Assembly: GCF_000499845.2 (NCBI RefSeq)
Contig: NC_023758.2
Location: 31,650,069 to 31,714,068, forward strand
Direction: 5' to 3'
From: Phaseolus vulgaris
Lineage: Eukaryota > Streptophyta > Magnoliopsida > Fabales > Fabaceae
DNA length: 64,000 bases
Positions 22,357 to 33,544 of this stretch are shown here, one piece after another (the first letter of the stretch is position 1; each line of letters begins with the position of its first letter). The position numbers and the translations under genes are program-made. The notes below the pieces were generated by a model. That model made no database searches, had not been told where the DNA came from, and saw only the letters and a list, made by a program, of their open reading frames with translations.

Positions 22357-22805
22357 TGTACCGGTAGGCACCGCGGCCGACCGACCGAATTCATAATTGT
22401 GAGGGCGCGTTACAAAACTAAGTAGTTAAGATGCAACTCCGAAAAATAAGGGATACGCGTGGGAAGAAGATATATTCCGCGGGTATTCCGGAGCATGATT
22501 GGTAAAACCTATCCGTAACCACCCTAAGCCCAAGAGGTAGAAAGCCCATTTAGCAATCCTATAAATACGGTGCTCAAACTAGAGAAAGGTACGTTTTCAT
22601 TCACTTACGAAACCGCGCTTAGAATCTCATACTTACTTGAGCGTCGGAGTGCCTTCGCAGGTACCCTCCCCCGCCTGACCGAAGGAGACACCAAGAAGGA
22701 ACGACCGACCGAAGGAGAAGAAGATCGACACGTCGATCCATTTACGTCAGCAATCTCATTACGTCAACCGACCGTGCCTGGGCCCCATTTCTCCACTCAG
22801 GTACA
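22357..22805 (+). repeat. 3' LTR of the gypsy element
   Basis: 449 bases, same ends as the 5' LTR and 446 of 449 identical by eye, followed by the target duplication GTTAA at 22806-22810. Confidence 0.93.
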
Positions 22806-22810
22806 GTTAA

Positions 22811-23939
22811 CTTATTAGTGAACTTAAAAAAAATAAAATAATTGACCGGGTTCCCTATGATTGGTAGATTAAACGAGTTAGCTACTTCATTTTAAAAGAA
22901 TATTACAGTTTTTTAATTTTACCCTTTTAATATAAAAATTGGAACTAAATTCAAAATTATTGAAATAATCACGAAAAAATTATCATATTAATATACTTAT
23001 GATGACCAACACACGCGTGCACACACATATATAATAATTTTAAATAACATTGAAATAAAATCTCCATAATCTCAAAAGTTAATTAAACGTGTTCATCTTA
23101 AAACTTAAACTTCAAATACTCATATATATCTTGAACTCAAATATGTGGACTGTGTATATTTTGGCATCCATGATTTTTAATTGTATTGGACTGTGTTAGA
23201 ATGTTATTTTTAAATTTTTTGACAATTTTTTCCTCCACCTCCATATATTTCTTCCTGCACCTCCATAAATCTTTAATTTTTAAAAGTATCCTTGCACAGC
23301 AGGTGCAGGTTTTTTTTCCCAATTATATATATAGTCTATAAACATTTCGAATTCTAGAATTCATTTGAAAATATCTTCATAATTTTAGAATTTGGATTAT
23401 GAATTTTAAAGTTTTATAGGTATCTTCAAACCCAAAAAAATACATTCCAAATTTTTAAATTTGAAATATAATTTTTTATTTTTAATAAAAAAATATATTT
23501 CTAACTTTAAAATTCAAAATACAAAAATTATAAGGATAAAATTGTTATTTTATGGAGTTCCGGAAGGAAAGCATGGAGGTGCTAAATTTTTTTATATGGA
23601 TTGGTGAGACAGTTCGACTGATCAAGGGTTCAATTATGATGAATTGGAATTTTAGTGGATTAGATTCGATTTCGATTTGTAATTTTTTTCTAATCTAATC
23701 TAACTCAAATCTACAGTAAATTGGGTTATCTAAGACTTTTAATCACATAACTCATGTGAAGTGCTTAATTTTTTCTAACCTAATCAGACTGAAATCACAG
23801 TAAAGCCAACGAAGACTTTTTACCCACAAAACTTGAAGTGCTTTTTTTTTAGCCTATATATACACGGTAACCGGTAAAAATCCTCTTAGAAAGAAAATTT
23901 AAGTTATATCTCCGTATTGTACACATCGATGTCGATACT
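22811..23939. other. AT-rich spacer
   Basis: No gene seen. Homopolymer-rich, non-coding in all frames over any useful length. Confidence 0.45.
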
Positions 23940-24268
23940 CGTATGATACTTAATTTTAATTAAAAAAATATTTATTGAATTTTTTAAAATTCTAGTACGG
24001 TTCTAACATAATTTAAAAAATTATAAATATAATAGTTTTCTAAAAACTCAAATTTATTGTATAAATTTTTATTATGATTATAAAAATAAGGAACAAATTC
24101 TTTTGAATCTGTCATAAAAAATATCTTCATGTTCCCAAATAAATCTCAAACATACTTTTGTACATAAATATTTATTTTTAATTTATATAGATCCGTGTTT
24201 CCGTGTCCTACATTTTAGAGATTATACGTATCTCCGTATCCGTATCCCTATCTGTGCTACATAGATTA
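23940..24268 (+). repeat. dispersed repeat, copy A
   Basis: Shares a colinear series of strings with 59598-59936, for example GGTTCTAACA/AGTTCTAACA, TTTTTATTATGATTATAAAA / TTTTTATTATAATTATAAAA, TTTTGAATC, CAAACATAC/AAACATAAATATAC and TCCTACATTTTAGA. A third, partial copy is at 37858-37982. All three have the same orientation. Family unknown. Confidence 0.55.
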
Positions 24269-24352
24269 CAAGAATTTTAATTCATTCATGACCACTTATG
24301 AGCCAAATTAGTACTGCAAAACAGTAATGTTCCCTTTTTATATATGTTTATG

Positions 24353-24682
24353 CAAGAAAATTATTAAATAAAACTCAATTTTAAAAATGAAAAATAAATA
24401 ATTGTTATATTAATTAAATTAGAAACATTTTAGAAATTAAAAAAAAAATTAAATTAATATATAATTAGCTACCAAAGTTACTACCAATAATTTAGATTCT
24501 AAATTTAATAACAAAAATTTTGTTCAGTTAATTAGATCCCAATTTAAAAACTATTTAATAATAATATAAATTAATTTAGAATTTTTTTTTTTTTTAGTTT
24601 CTAAAATTATATTTAATTTAATCAATATATTAACTAATTATTTTTTATCTTTAAAATTGATTTTTATTTAATGATTTTCTTT
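24353..24682. mobile_element. MITE-like element, copy 1
   Basis: About 70 bases at the left (AAGAAAATTATTAAATAAAA..., from 24354) are the inverted complement, with mismatches, of the right end (...ATTTAATGATTTTCTT, to about 24681). Total about 330 bases, no coding capacity. It shares the internal 15-mer TTAGCTACCAAAGTT (24465-24479) with copy 2. The AAGAAAA end resembles the CACTACAAGAAAA terminus of plant CACTA elements. Confidence 0.55.
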
Positions 24683-27596
24683 ATATATATAATTTAACCA
24701 TTAGAGATGATTGATGTGTGTCTAAATTATTAATATTAACTACATGCATGTTTACATTAGATCATGTGTCTGTGTGAAAAACTATTGAGCTATTTGCGTT
24801 ACTTCATGTTGAAGCTAAGAAGAATCTTGTACGAGGAAAAACTTGCTTTATTCCCTCCTAATATTCTGTATGTCAGCTGCAGATGACACTGTATCTTCTG
24901 TTAAGTTAGAAATGAAGCTATTGTAACGAGTGAAACCATATCTGCAGATCATAAAAACGAATAAGTAACTACCAATAATAGTTGTTTTTTATTTTGATTT
25001 GCTTAAGTACATAATAAGTTCCTATTATTTTGATTAAATAGCTGCTTAAGTATATGCTAAGTTTTTATTGTTCTTACACAACCTTAAAAACAATTAACCT
25101 TATTTTTCTTTTCTCAATCGATCGAGTTCTCCATCGATCGAATTCTCACTGATATTTTGAACTTTCGGTGTCTGAATTTATTGGATTAGACTTAATTACG
25201 TGAGCTTAGGTTGGTTTTTGATTGCTGGATGTGTCACTCAACTATTTGGTCAGGTTTAACTCTTGATTTCTAGGTCTAGGGTTGCTCTCGGTGGATGTGT
25301 ATACTTATAAGGTACTCCAATGATAAAGTTATAATTAATTTGTTCAAATATCAGATAAATAACTCTACTTACCTTTTGAGCATATCACCTATTTATAATA
25401 TTCGTTGTTAGAACTTTGATTTGGTTGAACTTTGATTTGATTGAACTTTTATTTTCACACTTTATAATTTTAAATATATTTTAAAAGTTTTAAACTTATT
25501 TATTGAATTTTGATACAATATTTTTGTATTAATTGTTTTTTTATATTATTTTAATTTTTAGTATACTCACGACCTCTCGGCCTATTTAATACACTTATAA
25601 GTATATATATGCAAAGTTTAATTATAAAAGCCACTCCACTATCCTATCTGTGAACGCTGCAATGGGAAAAGCTCTCAACAGTAACAACACTTTAGCAGTC
25701 ATCTCAATGTATATCCATATTCAAATTGTTTGCTCCTTCTGAAATAAATGCAAAACAGAAACAAACACAATGTTTTAAAAACAAAAACGGTTGTTTGAAA
25801 TTAAAAACATTTCGTAGTGCATACATACTATTTTTTTAGTGTTCAAAAAGTTTAGAGAAAAATGGAGAAAAAAAGTTATTCACTAACATTTGTCTGGATC
25901 TCCTCTATGATATTGATTGGGAAAATTTATATTTTCTTCTCATCCTCTTTTTACACTAAAGAGTCCATTGATGATTTGTGGGGTTGAGGTTTGATCACGT
26001 TTCATGCACTCATTACAACATGGTCATTAAGGTATGTTGTTTCCTTATTTCTTCCTCTTTATAAATAAAAACTTCACCAAGAAGGACCTATAAACGATAT
26101 CAAATCAAACTGTTTTGCTTTCAAACAGTTGACAAACAAAATGTTCCATAGCAAGTGCTGTTTTTCTTTCAAACAATAAACAAACCAGAAGTTGCATACC
26201 GAACATATGCCTTGGTGGAAGCATCTTGAACATTGATTTGAGAGATAACCAATGCCATTCACTAATTTTAGAAATTAAATACCAAATCATGAGATCATAT
26301 GCATGTTCTCCACTAGTAAACAAAAGAAGCTGGTGATAATGTTACTTATTGTCAAATCAATTGAGATAAAATTAATCTCCTTGTACCATTACGTGATACA
26401 ATGCAATTTCACCTCGTCACTCTTGTATCAGAGAATGTTGTAGGGACTAGTTCCAAACATATTGTTTCATATTGCACTACCGAGCGACTGAGTAACTAGT
26501 TCATAGCACGACGTTTATCATAGCTGCATTTTTTTTTTTGAATATAACACAACAGTTAAATAGCCGTCTTTTTTACTTGAAGAGAATAGACTATGCACTG
26601 AACAATAGCGATAAAAAAGCTGCCATTTTACGGCTAAAATAACCGTTATTTTTTCACCCTTTCTGCACCAATATATATTGAAGACCTTGCAACATCTCAC
26701 CACGTCGGCATATTGAGCAAACGAAGAAAGCAATCACTCGATTTCTCGACTTTATTAAAGAAAACATACCGTTACAATTAGCAATTAAATAATTTAATTA
26801 AATCCTTAAAATATGATTAGGAAGATATGAATCTACATAGATCTACCTAATCTTTCCCGTAGGTAAGGATCCATAACCAAAATTATAAATAGGTGAACAT
26901 TTCTAATTTGAAAGGTAATAAACTTCTTATACTTATATATAACTTAATTCAAACATATCTAAGGTATCCCACATATTCTGAACCAAAGATAACAGTAAAA
27001 AATGTAAACCGATTAAAAAGTGTAAAAGATATACAATGTTATAACTTTTAAAAACACAGTATAACACACATATTCGGAAGTGGACTATGATGATTTATTT
27101 ATTTCCATATCTTGAGATGATGATGGACAAGACTTTTATAATATTAACAAACAAATCCACTTCACTAACTCTTGATACTTTTCCAGATGGGTTGGAAACA
27201 TCTAGGCCCGGGAGAATAAAGGGAATCAAACTTTACCTAAATGCAATGCAAAATTCCACTGTCACAAACACCACTCTCTATATTAAACTGGCCATGCTTC
27301 ACTTAGTGATTAACACTACGAAATTCGGGTATTTGAATTTTCTTAATTTGATTTTAATTAGTCTGACATGATAACTAATTTTCAATTAATGACAAACAAC
27401 TTTAGTTAAATCTTGTGTTTGTTAAAGATAGAGCAGTTATCAGTATAATCATATTATGGATAAAGTGATGTTAGATTCTGCATAATTAGCAATCACTGAT
27501 ATTGCCTTTTTACAGATTAAGACAAGAATACTCAATGCAGTAGTGTCAAACTCCACAGTCTTCAGAAGGAAAAAAGGAGAAAACCTTCATTTTCAT
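24683..27596. other. AT-rich intergenic region
   Basis: No gene recognised. Minor features: a doubled CATCGATCGA motif (25112-25145), and an imperfect 49-base duplication at about 26109-26190. Open stretches such as 27087-27371 (94 codons) are low-complexity and match nothing I know. Confidence 0.4.
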
Positions 27597-27995
27597 TTTC
27601 TAAAACTACCATTAAATAAAAATTAATTTTATAAACCAAAATAAATAGTTATTATTTGATTAAATTAAAAACTATTTTATAATTTTTTTTTATATATAAA
27701 GTAGTTTATATTATTAATAAAAATTTATAAAATGGTTTTTAAATTGGTATGTTCCCATTAGCTACCAAAGTTTTAGTCACTTACTACTTTATATTCTAAA
27801 TTAGTCTTTATTTAGAATCTAAAATATTAGTTGTTAAAACTTAAGTAGCTAATTTAGATACAAAATTTATAAATTATTTTATAAATTTTTATTAATAATA
27901 GAAATCACTTATATATGAATAATTTTGTAGTCTTCAGGTGACTAATTATTTTTTATATCTAAATTTGGTTACTATTTAATGATTTTCTTGTAGTG
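27597..27995. mobile_element. MITE-like element, copy 2, with a CACTA-type right end
   Basis: The right end reads TTTTCTTGTAGTG (about 27980-27992), the exact complement of the plant CACTA terminus CACTACAAGAAAA. The left end (about 27598, ACTACCATTAAATAAAAATT) is a decayed inverted match. TTAGCTACCAAAGTT at 27758-27772 is shared with copy 1. No transposase; probably a non-autonomous derivative. Confidence 0.5.
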
Positions 27996-29689
27996 TATAT
28001 TACGTTAATATTTATATAAAATCTATTTGTTAAATAAATCTCTAGAATTAAAATTGTCATTATGCTAAAAAAATCTTGTCACCAAGTTATATACTCCAAC
28101 ATAAGTCTTTCTTAAAACTAAAGTCATAATAAAAATATTTTTAAAAACTAATTTGGTACAGATTAAATTTATGAGAAATTAGTAAATAATTAGAAAATCA
28201 AAGAGATAGCATAAACAGTTTTTAATATAATTTGGTGATCAATTTTTTTCAGAAATTCAGGTAGCGTTTTCACAGATAAGGCTTTTAAAACAGAAACAAA
28301 TTTGGTATTTATTAAGTTGAAAATTTTCTATTAATACGGATATAATACTTGCATTTTTTTTAAATGTATTAAAATAGTAATTTAATTTTTTATTTTTTGT
28401 TAGGGAATAAAAATTATAAATAAAATAATTGGTTATAAACAAATATTAACTAGAAAACAATTACCTGTATTTTATTTTAAAGTAAAATATATTTTTTCGT
28501 CTCTAAAAAATTCTCGAAGTTCAATTTTATTCTTTTTAAAAGGCTTCTTTAGTTTTAGTCCTTTAAACTTTGAAATTGATTTTTGCTTGTAATCTAATGA
28601 CGGTGTGTTATAGACGAATAAAAAGTCGTTTATGAGTTTTATATTTGGAGGGAAACTTTATATTTTAGATTGAGTTTTAAGCATTAAATTATATAATTCA
28701 TTTAATTGTAAAATTTCGTAAAAAATGAGAAATTCAAATAGAAGAAAATTGATGAAGAAACTCAAGTAGAAATGAAAATGAGGAGATTAAATCTATTATA
28801 AAGTTGTTAAAGAACCAATATAATTTTATTGTCTATAGGTTATATTTGTAAAACGTAGTTGATATATACGCCGCTTAAAGTTATTTCTCTTAACCAAAAT
28901 TGTGATAACCAACTTATTAAACTAAAACTAAGTTAGTAAAATTAACTATTGAATCAACTGATTAATGTAGAACGATATGAAAACATGTTATGATACGATT
29001 TTTATACAAATTTTTTATGCCAAATATATTTGGTGTAAATATAGCTTTGATACTTTTAATTTTTTTATTTTTTATTTATTTTGTATATTAAACATTCTAT
29101 TCTTTTTCATAAAAAATATAAGCATTTTATTTCAAAAATAAATTAAATAATATAATACTAAAGAATTGAAAACCCAAGGAATTTAATAATGAAACAACAG
29201 CAATAACCTATAAACAACAACTGCAAATATTATTTCAGGTAAATGAGATAATTATAAAACGACTAGTCACTTACATTTATAATACATAAATTTAAAATTA
29301 CAATTAGAGAAAGAAAAAGTAATTTCTGTCCTTCAATATCCCTATTTGGTGTTCCACTGTGGCATTCATTCCCTGTCTCCCAACCAAAAAATGAAGTGCC
29401 ATTAAATCTTTTTCTTTCACAATATTCTTTCACAACAGTTTATTGTGTTGGAGTTATGCTTTTGAATTTCAGCCTCATCTGCTTTCAACTTTTCAAGTAA
29501 AGATTGAAAAGTTTATATACCATAACCAAACCCAAACAACTTTCATCTATATTTAGTAAATCAAATCAATCTTCACGACAACTTCTTAAATAGAGTCAGA
29601 TCCATTACCTGAAGAATCCTAAAAGTTTATGCTCAGCCTGTTATTAGTTTCTATCACAGAAAATTAAAATTAAAAAGATGTTAAGTTAT
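27996..29689. other. AT-rich intergenic region
   Basis: No gene seen; strongly AT-rich with decayed dispersed-repeat character (for example the 28490-28620 stretch). Confidence 0.4.
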
Positions 29690-29905
29690 TTTTCGAATCT
29701 ACATCGACTAAAAATAAAAACATGGAAAAAGGTCTTGAAGGATCTGTTCCCAATCTGTCCTCCAAGCGGCATGCGATGACCCGTTCTCGCGGCAGGAGCA
29801 GCTCGAGCATTCCACCGACAGTCAACGGATTCGGTACTAGGACCCCGTGCTCAATCCACAAAACCAATCCTTTTCGCAAGAGGATTTGATCCTGGTTGAG
29901 TTTGG
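29690..29905 (+). other. GC-rich island, possible mitochondrial DNA insertion (NUMT)
   Basis: Bases 29731-29880 are about 55% G+C by hand count (83 of 150) in flanks that are far more AT-rich. At 29876-29900 the sequence GAGGATTTGATCCTGGTTGAG closely resembles the start of small-subunit rRNA genes (GAGTTTGATCCTGGCTCAG type), and the bases before it look like the leader of plant mitochondrial rrn18. The similarity then ends. Both strands are open for 55-69 codons, which is a by-product of composition; I do not call a gene. A plastid or other source is possible. Confidence 0.45.
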
Positions 29906-31009
29906 ACTTAGTTAAGTTTAGTAATTTTGGTGAGTTTGTCTAGTTTTTGTTCATTGATGCCATGAGTGGTGAAAATTGAAAGTCGTGGTTTTTGAAAAGT
30001 GTCGCAAACGAAACCTAATATAAGTGAGTGCAAACTTCATCTTATGAATTGACTTGATAAAATTGAATTCAACTTAAAATCTACTTCTTAAAAATTACTC
30101 TTCGAATGTCTTTTTATTTTACTGCAATATTATACCTTCCTTGTAACATGTACTGCACAAAAATTGCTTCAACCAGCTGAATTCGATCCTTAATTAACCT
30201 GATAATAGTTATTCAGTAATGATAACAACTATTACATAAAAAATTACCTTAAAGTAGATGTAATTACTCACCTTGTGAGGTTTCATTCATCCAAAGCGAA
30301 AGTACATTTCTGGATCAAAGTGTTAGATACTTGAAAAAAGTATGCAATATAGCAGAAAGAAGATAAGAAGAAACAGAGGAAACAGAAGCAAAGAATGAAT
30401 GAAGAAGAAAAAAAGGGAGCTCCCTTCAGTCCAAATACAGGAAGCATAAGATTCAATTTGTCTCCCACATCATTCATTCATTTACTGTATGAGTTTGATT
30501 CACTCTGTCAGCATTTGAATGAATGAGTCAGCAGCTAATTGAATCCTATTACCACATGTTAATGGACAGAAGAAAGCTCTCTCTTACCAAGTTCTGTTCA
30601 TTGCCTATTCACCATGAAAGGTTTGTTCCAAACGTTTGATGCACTTGAAGACAAGACAGTGACTTGTGTGAGATGAGAACCTTAATCTTCACAAAGACAC
30701 TCAGGAACAAACCCCCTTTTTATAAGCTGGTTCGCATCAAGAGAAACCGGTGGAAGCACTAGTGTTAACTAAAGTGCTTTTGTATTATGTTGGAAAGGAA
30801 GTTATTCATATTCTGCTTGTTCTACCAACAAGTTTTGTGCATCATGAGTATTGTCGCCTCTTGAATATAAACATAAAAAAGAATGAAAAAAATGGGAAGT
30901 GCTTAACTCAAGGAAAAGAATGGAATACACGATTTTATTATTATTATTACATAAAGTTAAAATTGAATTTTAACTTTAAATAAATAAACATTTATTTTAT
31001 TACGTTTAT
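29906..31009. other. intergenic region
   Basis: No gene recognised. Some less AT-rich stretches (30280-30480, 30600-30770) have no long frame or known motif. Confidence 0.4.
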
Positions 31010-31465
31010 AATGGTTATACCAAGGCTCAACCGTAGTCGGACTTATGGGTCTTTATTGATTAATAGGTAAGTCAATCCATTGAAATATTAGTGTCCAATC
31101 TCTCTGCAGAGATTGAAAGACCAGATGTTCGATTACGTTCATGGCCTATCAACCTCTCAGCCAAAAAGATGATATATGTCAGTCTCAGGTTAAATACATT
31201 AATTTTAATTAGGAGCAAACAAGCATGATTATACACTCATTGAGCCTATCTTAATCGTTATGACAAAGTCCATTAGAATAGTATAATTAAAAGGGAACCC
31301 CCAGGTAATGTTACTTTGAACCATGAATTAGATCATTCAAATTGATCTTATCTGACTTGAGCGTCAGAATGTCTTTGCAAATATCCTCTCAGACATCCCA
31401 AAAGAACGATCAGTCGAAGAGAAGATAAGAAGAATTCGACAAGGGACATTCAGTCTCGGATAATT
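31010..31465 (+). repeat. decayed LTR relic related to the gypsy element
   Basis: Bases 31355-31450 resemble part of the LTR at 19845-19950: ACTTGAGCGTCAGAATGTCTTTGCA versus ACTTGAGCGTCGGAGTGCCTTCGCA, then GAACGATCAGTCGAAG versus GAACGACCGACCGAAG, followed by GAGAAG. The preceding 300 bases have the look of the upstream LTR part but not the same sequence. No partner LTR or coding region nearby, so a solo or truncated LTR of a related family. Boundaries are approximate. Confidence 0.45.
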
Positions 31466-33544
31466 GTAAGAACAATAATATATAAAGTAATGGAGATATA
31501 AGTTACTTTATTAAAAATATTTATATATATAATTTATTAAAAAGGAATAGAGTAAATGTCTAATTAATAATAATAAAATATATGAGTGTTAGAATAATAA
31601 AATGATATCTATTAATTTTAAAACTAGAAACCATATTGCTTATAATAACTTAGTATAACATTAGCAGAGGAATAAGTAATTGTAATTTTTTTTTTTAAAT
31701 AAGTCGATATAGAAACTGTATTATTTATTCTCTGAGAAAAAAATATGATTTTACCTGCCCAATCAAGTAAAAGTAATTTTTCTATTAATTAAGCGAAAGT
31801 ACTTTATTTATTTTCTTCATTTTCTAGAAAAAAATATATGGTTTCCCTACGCAATTATTTTCATTCCGAAAATTAACTTTGTTTTACTCTAAATAAGTTC
31901 TAATGATCATTTTTATTGAGTATTTAATAAATTAACTATTTCAGTTTAAGTGTAACTTACACTACCTACCTCAATCTTACTAATAGTTAACATGTTTTTA
32001 AAGTTATTTTGGTGACATACACCGTATTCATCTTTTAACAATAAATAATATTAAATCTCTTTCATTACTAGTATTTTTCATCATGTGAAATAATATATAT
32101 ATATATATATATATATAAACAAATTGATAGACCAAATTTTTTTATAAATATTTAAGAAATTAAATAAAAATACATGTTAAATTTAAGCTTTTTACTTTTT
32201 TATGTACCTGTCTTGTGACATGAATGAGACGAGAGATGAAAGAGTGGAGATTCGAATAGGGCTTACCCTTTAAAAGACATTGCTTTAGATGAGTATAAAC
32301 ATAGTTTCACAACACCACTTATACCCTTTCTATGTCTGCCATATTAAAAGTAACTCGGAATATTCAAGTCTTATATCAGAATATATTTTGGAATCATTTT
32401 AATTTTTTATCTCATCCTTTTATAAATTCTTTCATTTATTAAATAAAAATAAAAATTAAATTTGTTTTTTGTTTATCTACTATAATACGAAATTGGTTAT
32501 CGTCCCTAATCCAAACTTTAAACTATTTAGGTGTTTGTAGTATGAAAATAATTAGAATAAGATCTTTTTATAGAATTGATTCAATTTGATATTTCACTTC
32601 ATCAATTTATGAAGTAGTTATAGTTGACATCAACACTCTGCAATTAAAACAACAACTAATTTTGAAAAAAAAAAAATCTGTAAAACAAACTAACAAACAT
32701 TTCAAAATAAATATGTTTCAATAATTTTCATATTATAAGTATCTGGATGATCTAAAGTTTGAACTAAGACTAAAACAAATTTAATGTGATAGTGCAGAAA
32801 AAGAAAACATATTTAACCATACAAATAATAATGACATGTGTTGTATTTTTTAAAATATTCAAAATACTTTTTATTTACTTAACATTTTTTTTAATCAGAT
32901 TTACTTAACATTTACCATATAGAACATGATATTGTTTAAAGTATAAATTCAAATTAATTATGTTTACCATATAAAACACAATAGTATAATATTTTTAAAT
33001 TAAAAAATAAAATAAAAATAAAATATATTAATTTATTAAGATGTGAAATATACGATTTTAGTGTTAAGGATGTTAATATATCAGCATCCTGTGGACCTTT
33101 TACAAAACCCTCATGCTTGCAAGTTGAAGAGACAACTACTATCTATATCTACATGTAATAGATATAACTAAATATAAGGTTGAATAAATATTTTCTTTAG
33201 GTTAAGTGACAAAAATCCATAACTTCATTTTCTTAAAATTTTGAATTGAAGATAACATTCTTTTGTGTTATTGACTGGGTGAAAATTTGCCCAACTATTC
33301 GCCAATCAAATAGGGATATAATTAATCCAAATCCAATTTATTCATATTCTACAATCAGTTATTGATATAATTAATCCAAATCCTATTCAGTCATCACCTA
33401 AATGCAGTGAGATACTAATCAATAAAAAGCATTTGCATGCTCTTAAAAAGTAAGACTAATAATGGCATGCCTATTAACAAGAAAATATTGGACATTAGTC
33501 ATGAAAAGGTAGAAAGAACAGAGAGTACCAATCCTAAAAAGGAG
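31466..33544. other. AT-rich intergenic region
   Basis: No gene seen. (AT)n microsatellite at 32093-32118; a doubled GATATAATTAATCCAAATCC at about 33313 and 33364. Confidence 0.45.

Larger units (their letters stand above)
19563..22805 (+). mobile_element. pol-deleted Ty3/gypsy LTR retrotransposon (Tat-like), 3.24 kb
   Basis: A structurally complete insertion: 5-bp target duplication GTTAA at 19558-19562 and 22806-22810, LTRs of 449 bases each (19563-20011 and 22357-22805) with ends TGTACC...GGTACA, a primer-binding site, a gag gene, a tail of pol, a tandem array, and a polypurine tract at 22344-22356. Protease, reverse transcriptase, RNase H and most of integrase are missing. The LTRs differ at only three positions, all transitions, so the insertion is recent. 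Either it is a non-autonomous family mobilised in trans, or one copy lost pol after insertion; this cannot be told from one copy. Assignment to the Tat side of gypsy rests on the TGGCGCC primer site, the 3' tandem repeats and the antisense ORF. Confidence 0.92.

Noticed and set aside
29670..29879. 69-codon minus-strand frame and 55-codon plus-strand frame in the GC-rich island
   Set aside because: Both are explained by GC-rich, possibly organellar, sequence; neither resembles a known protein.
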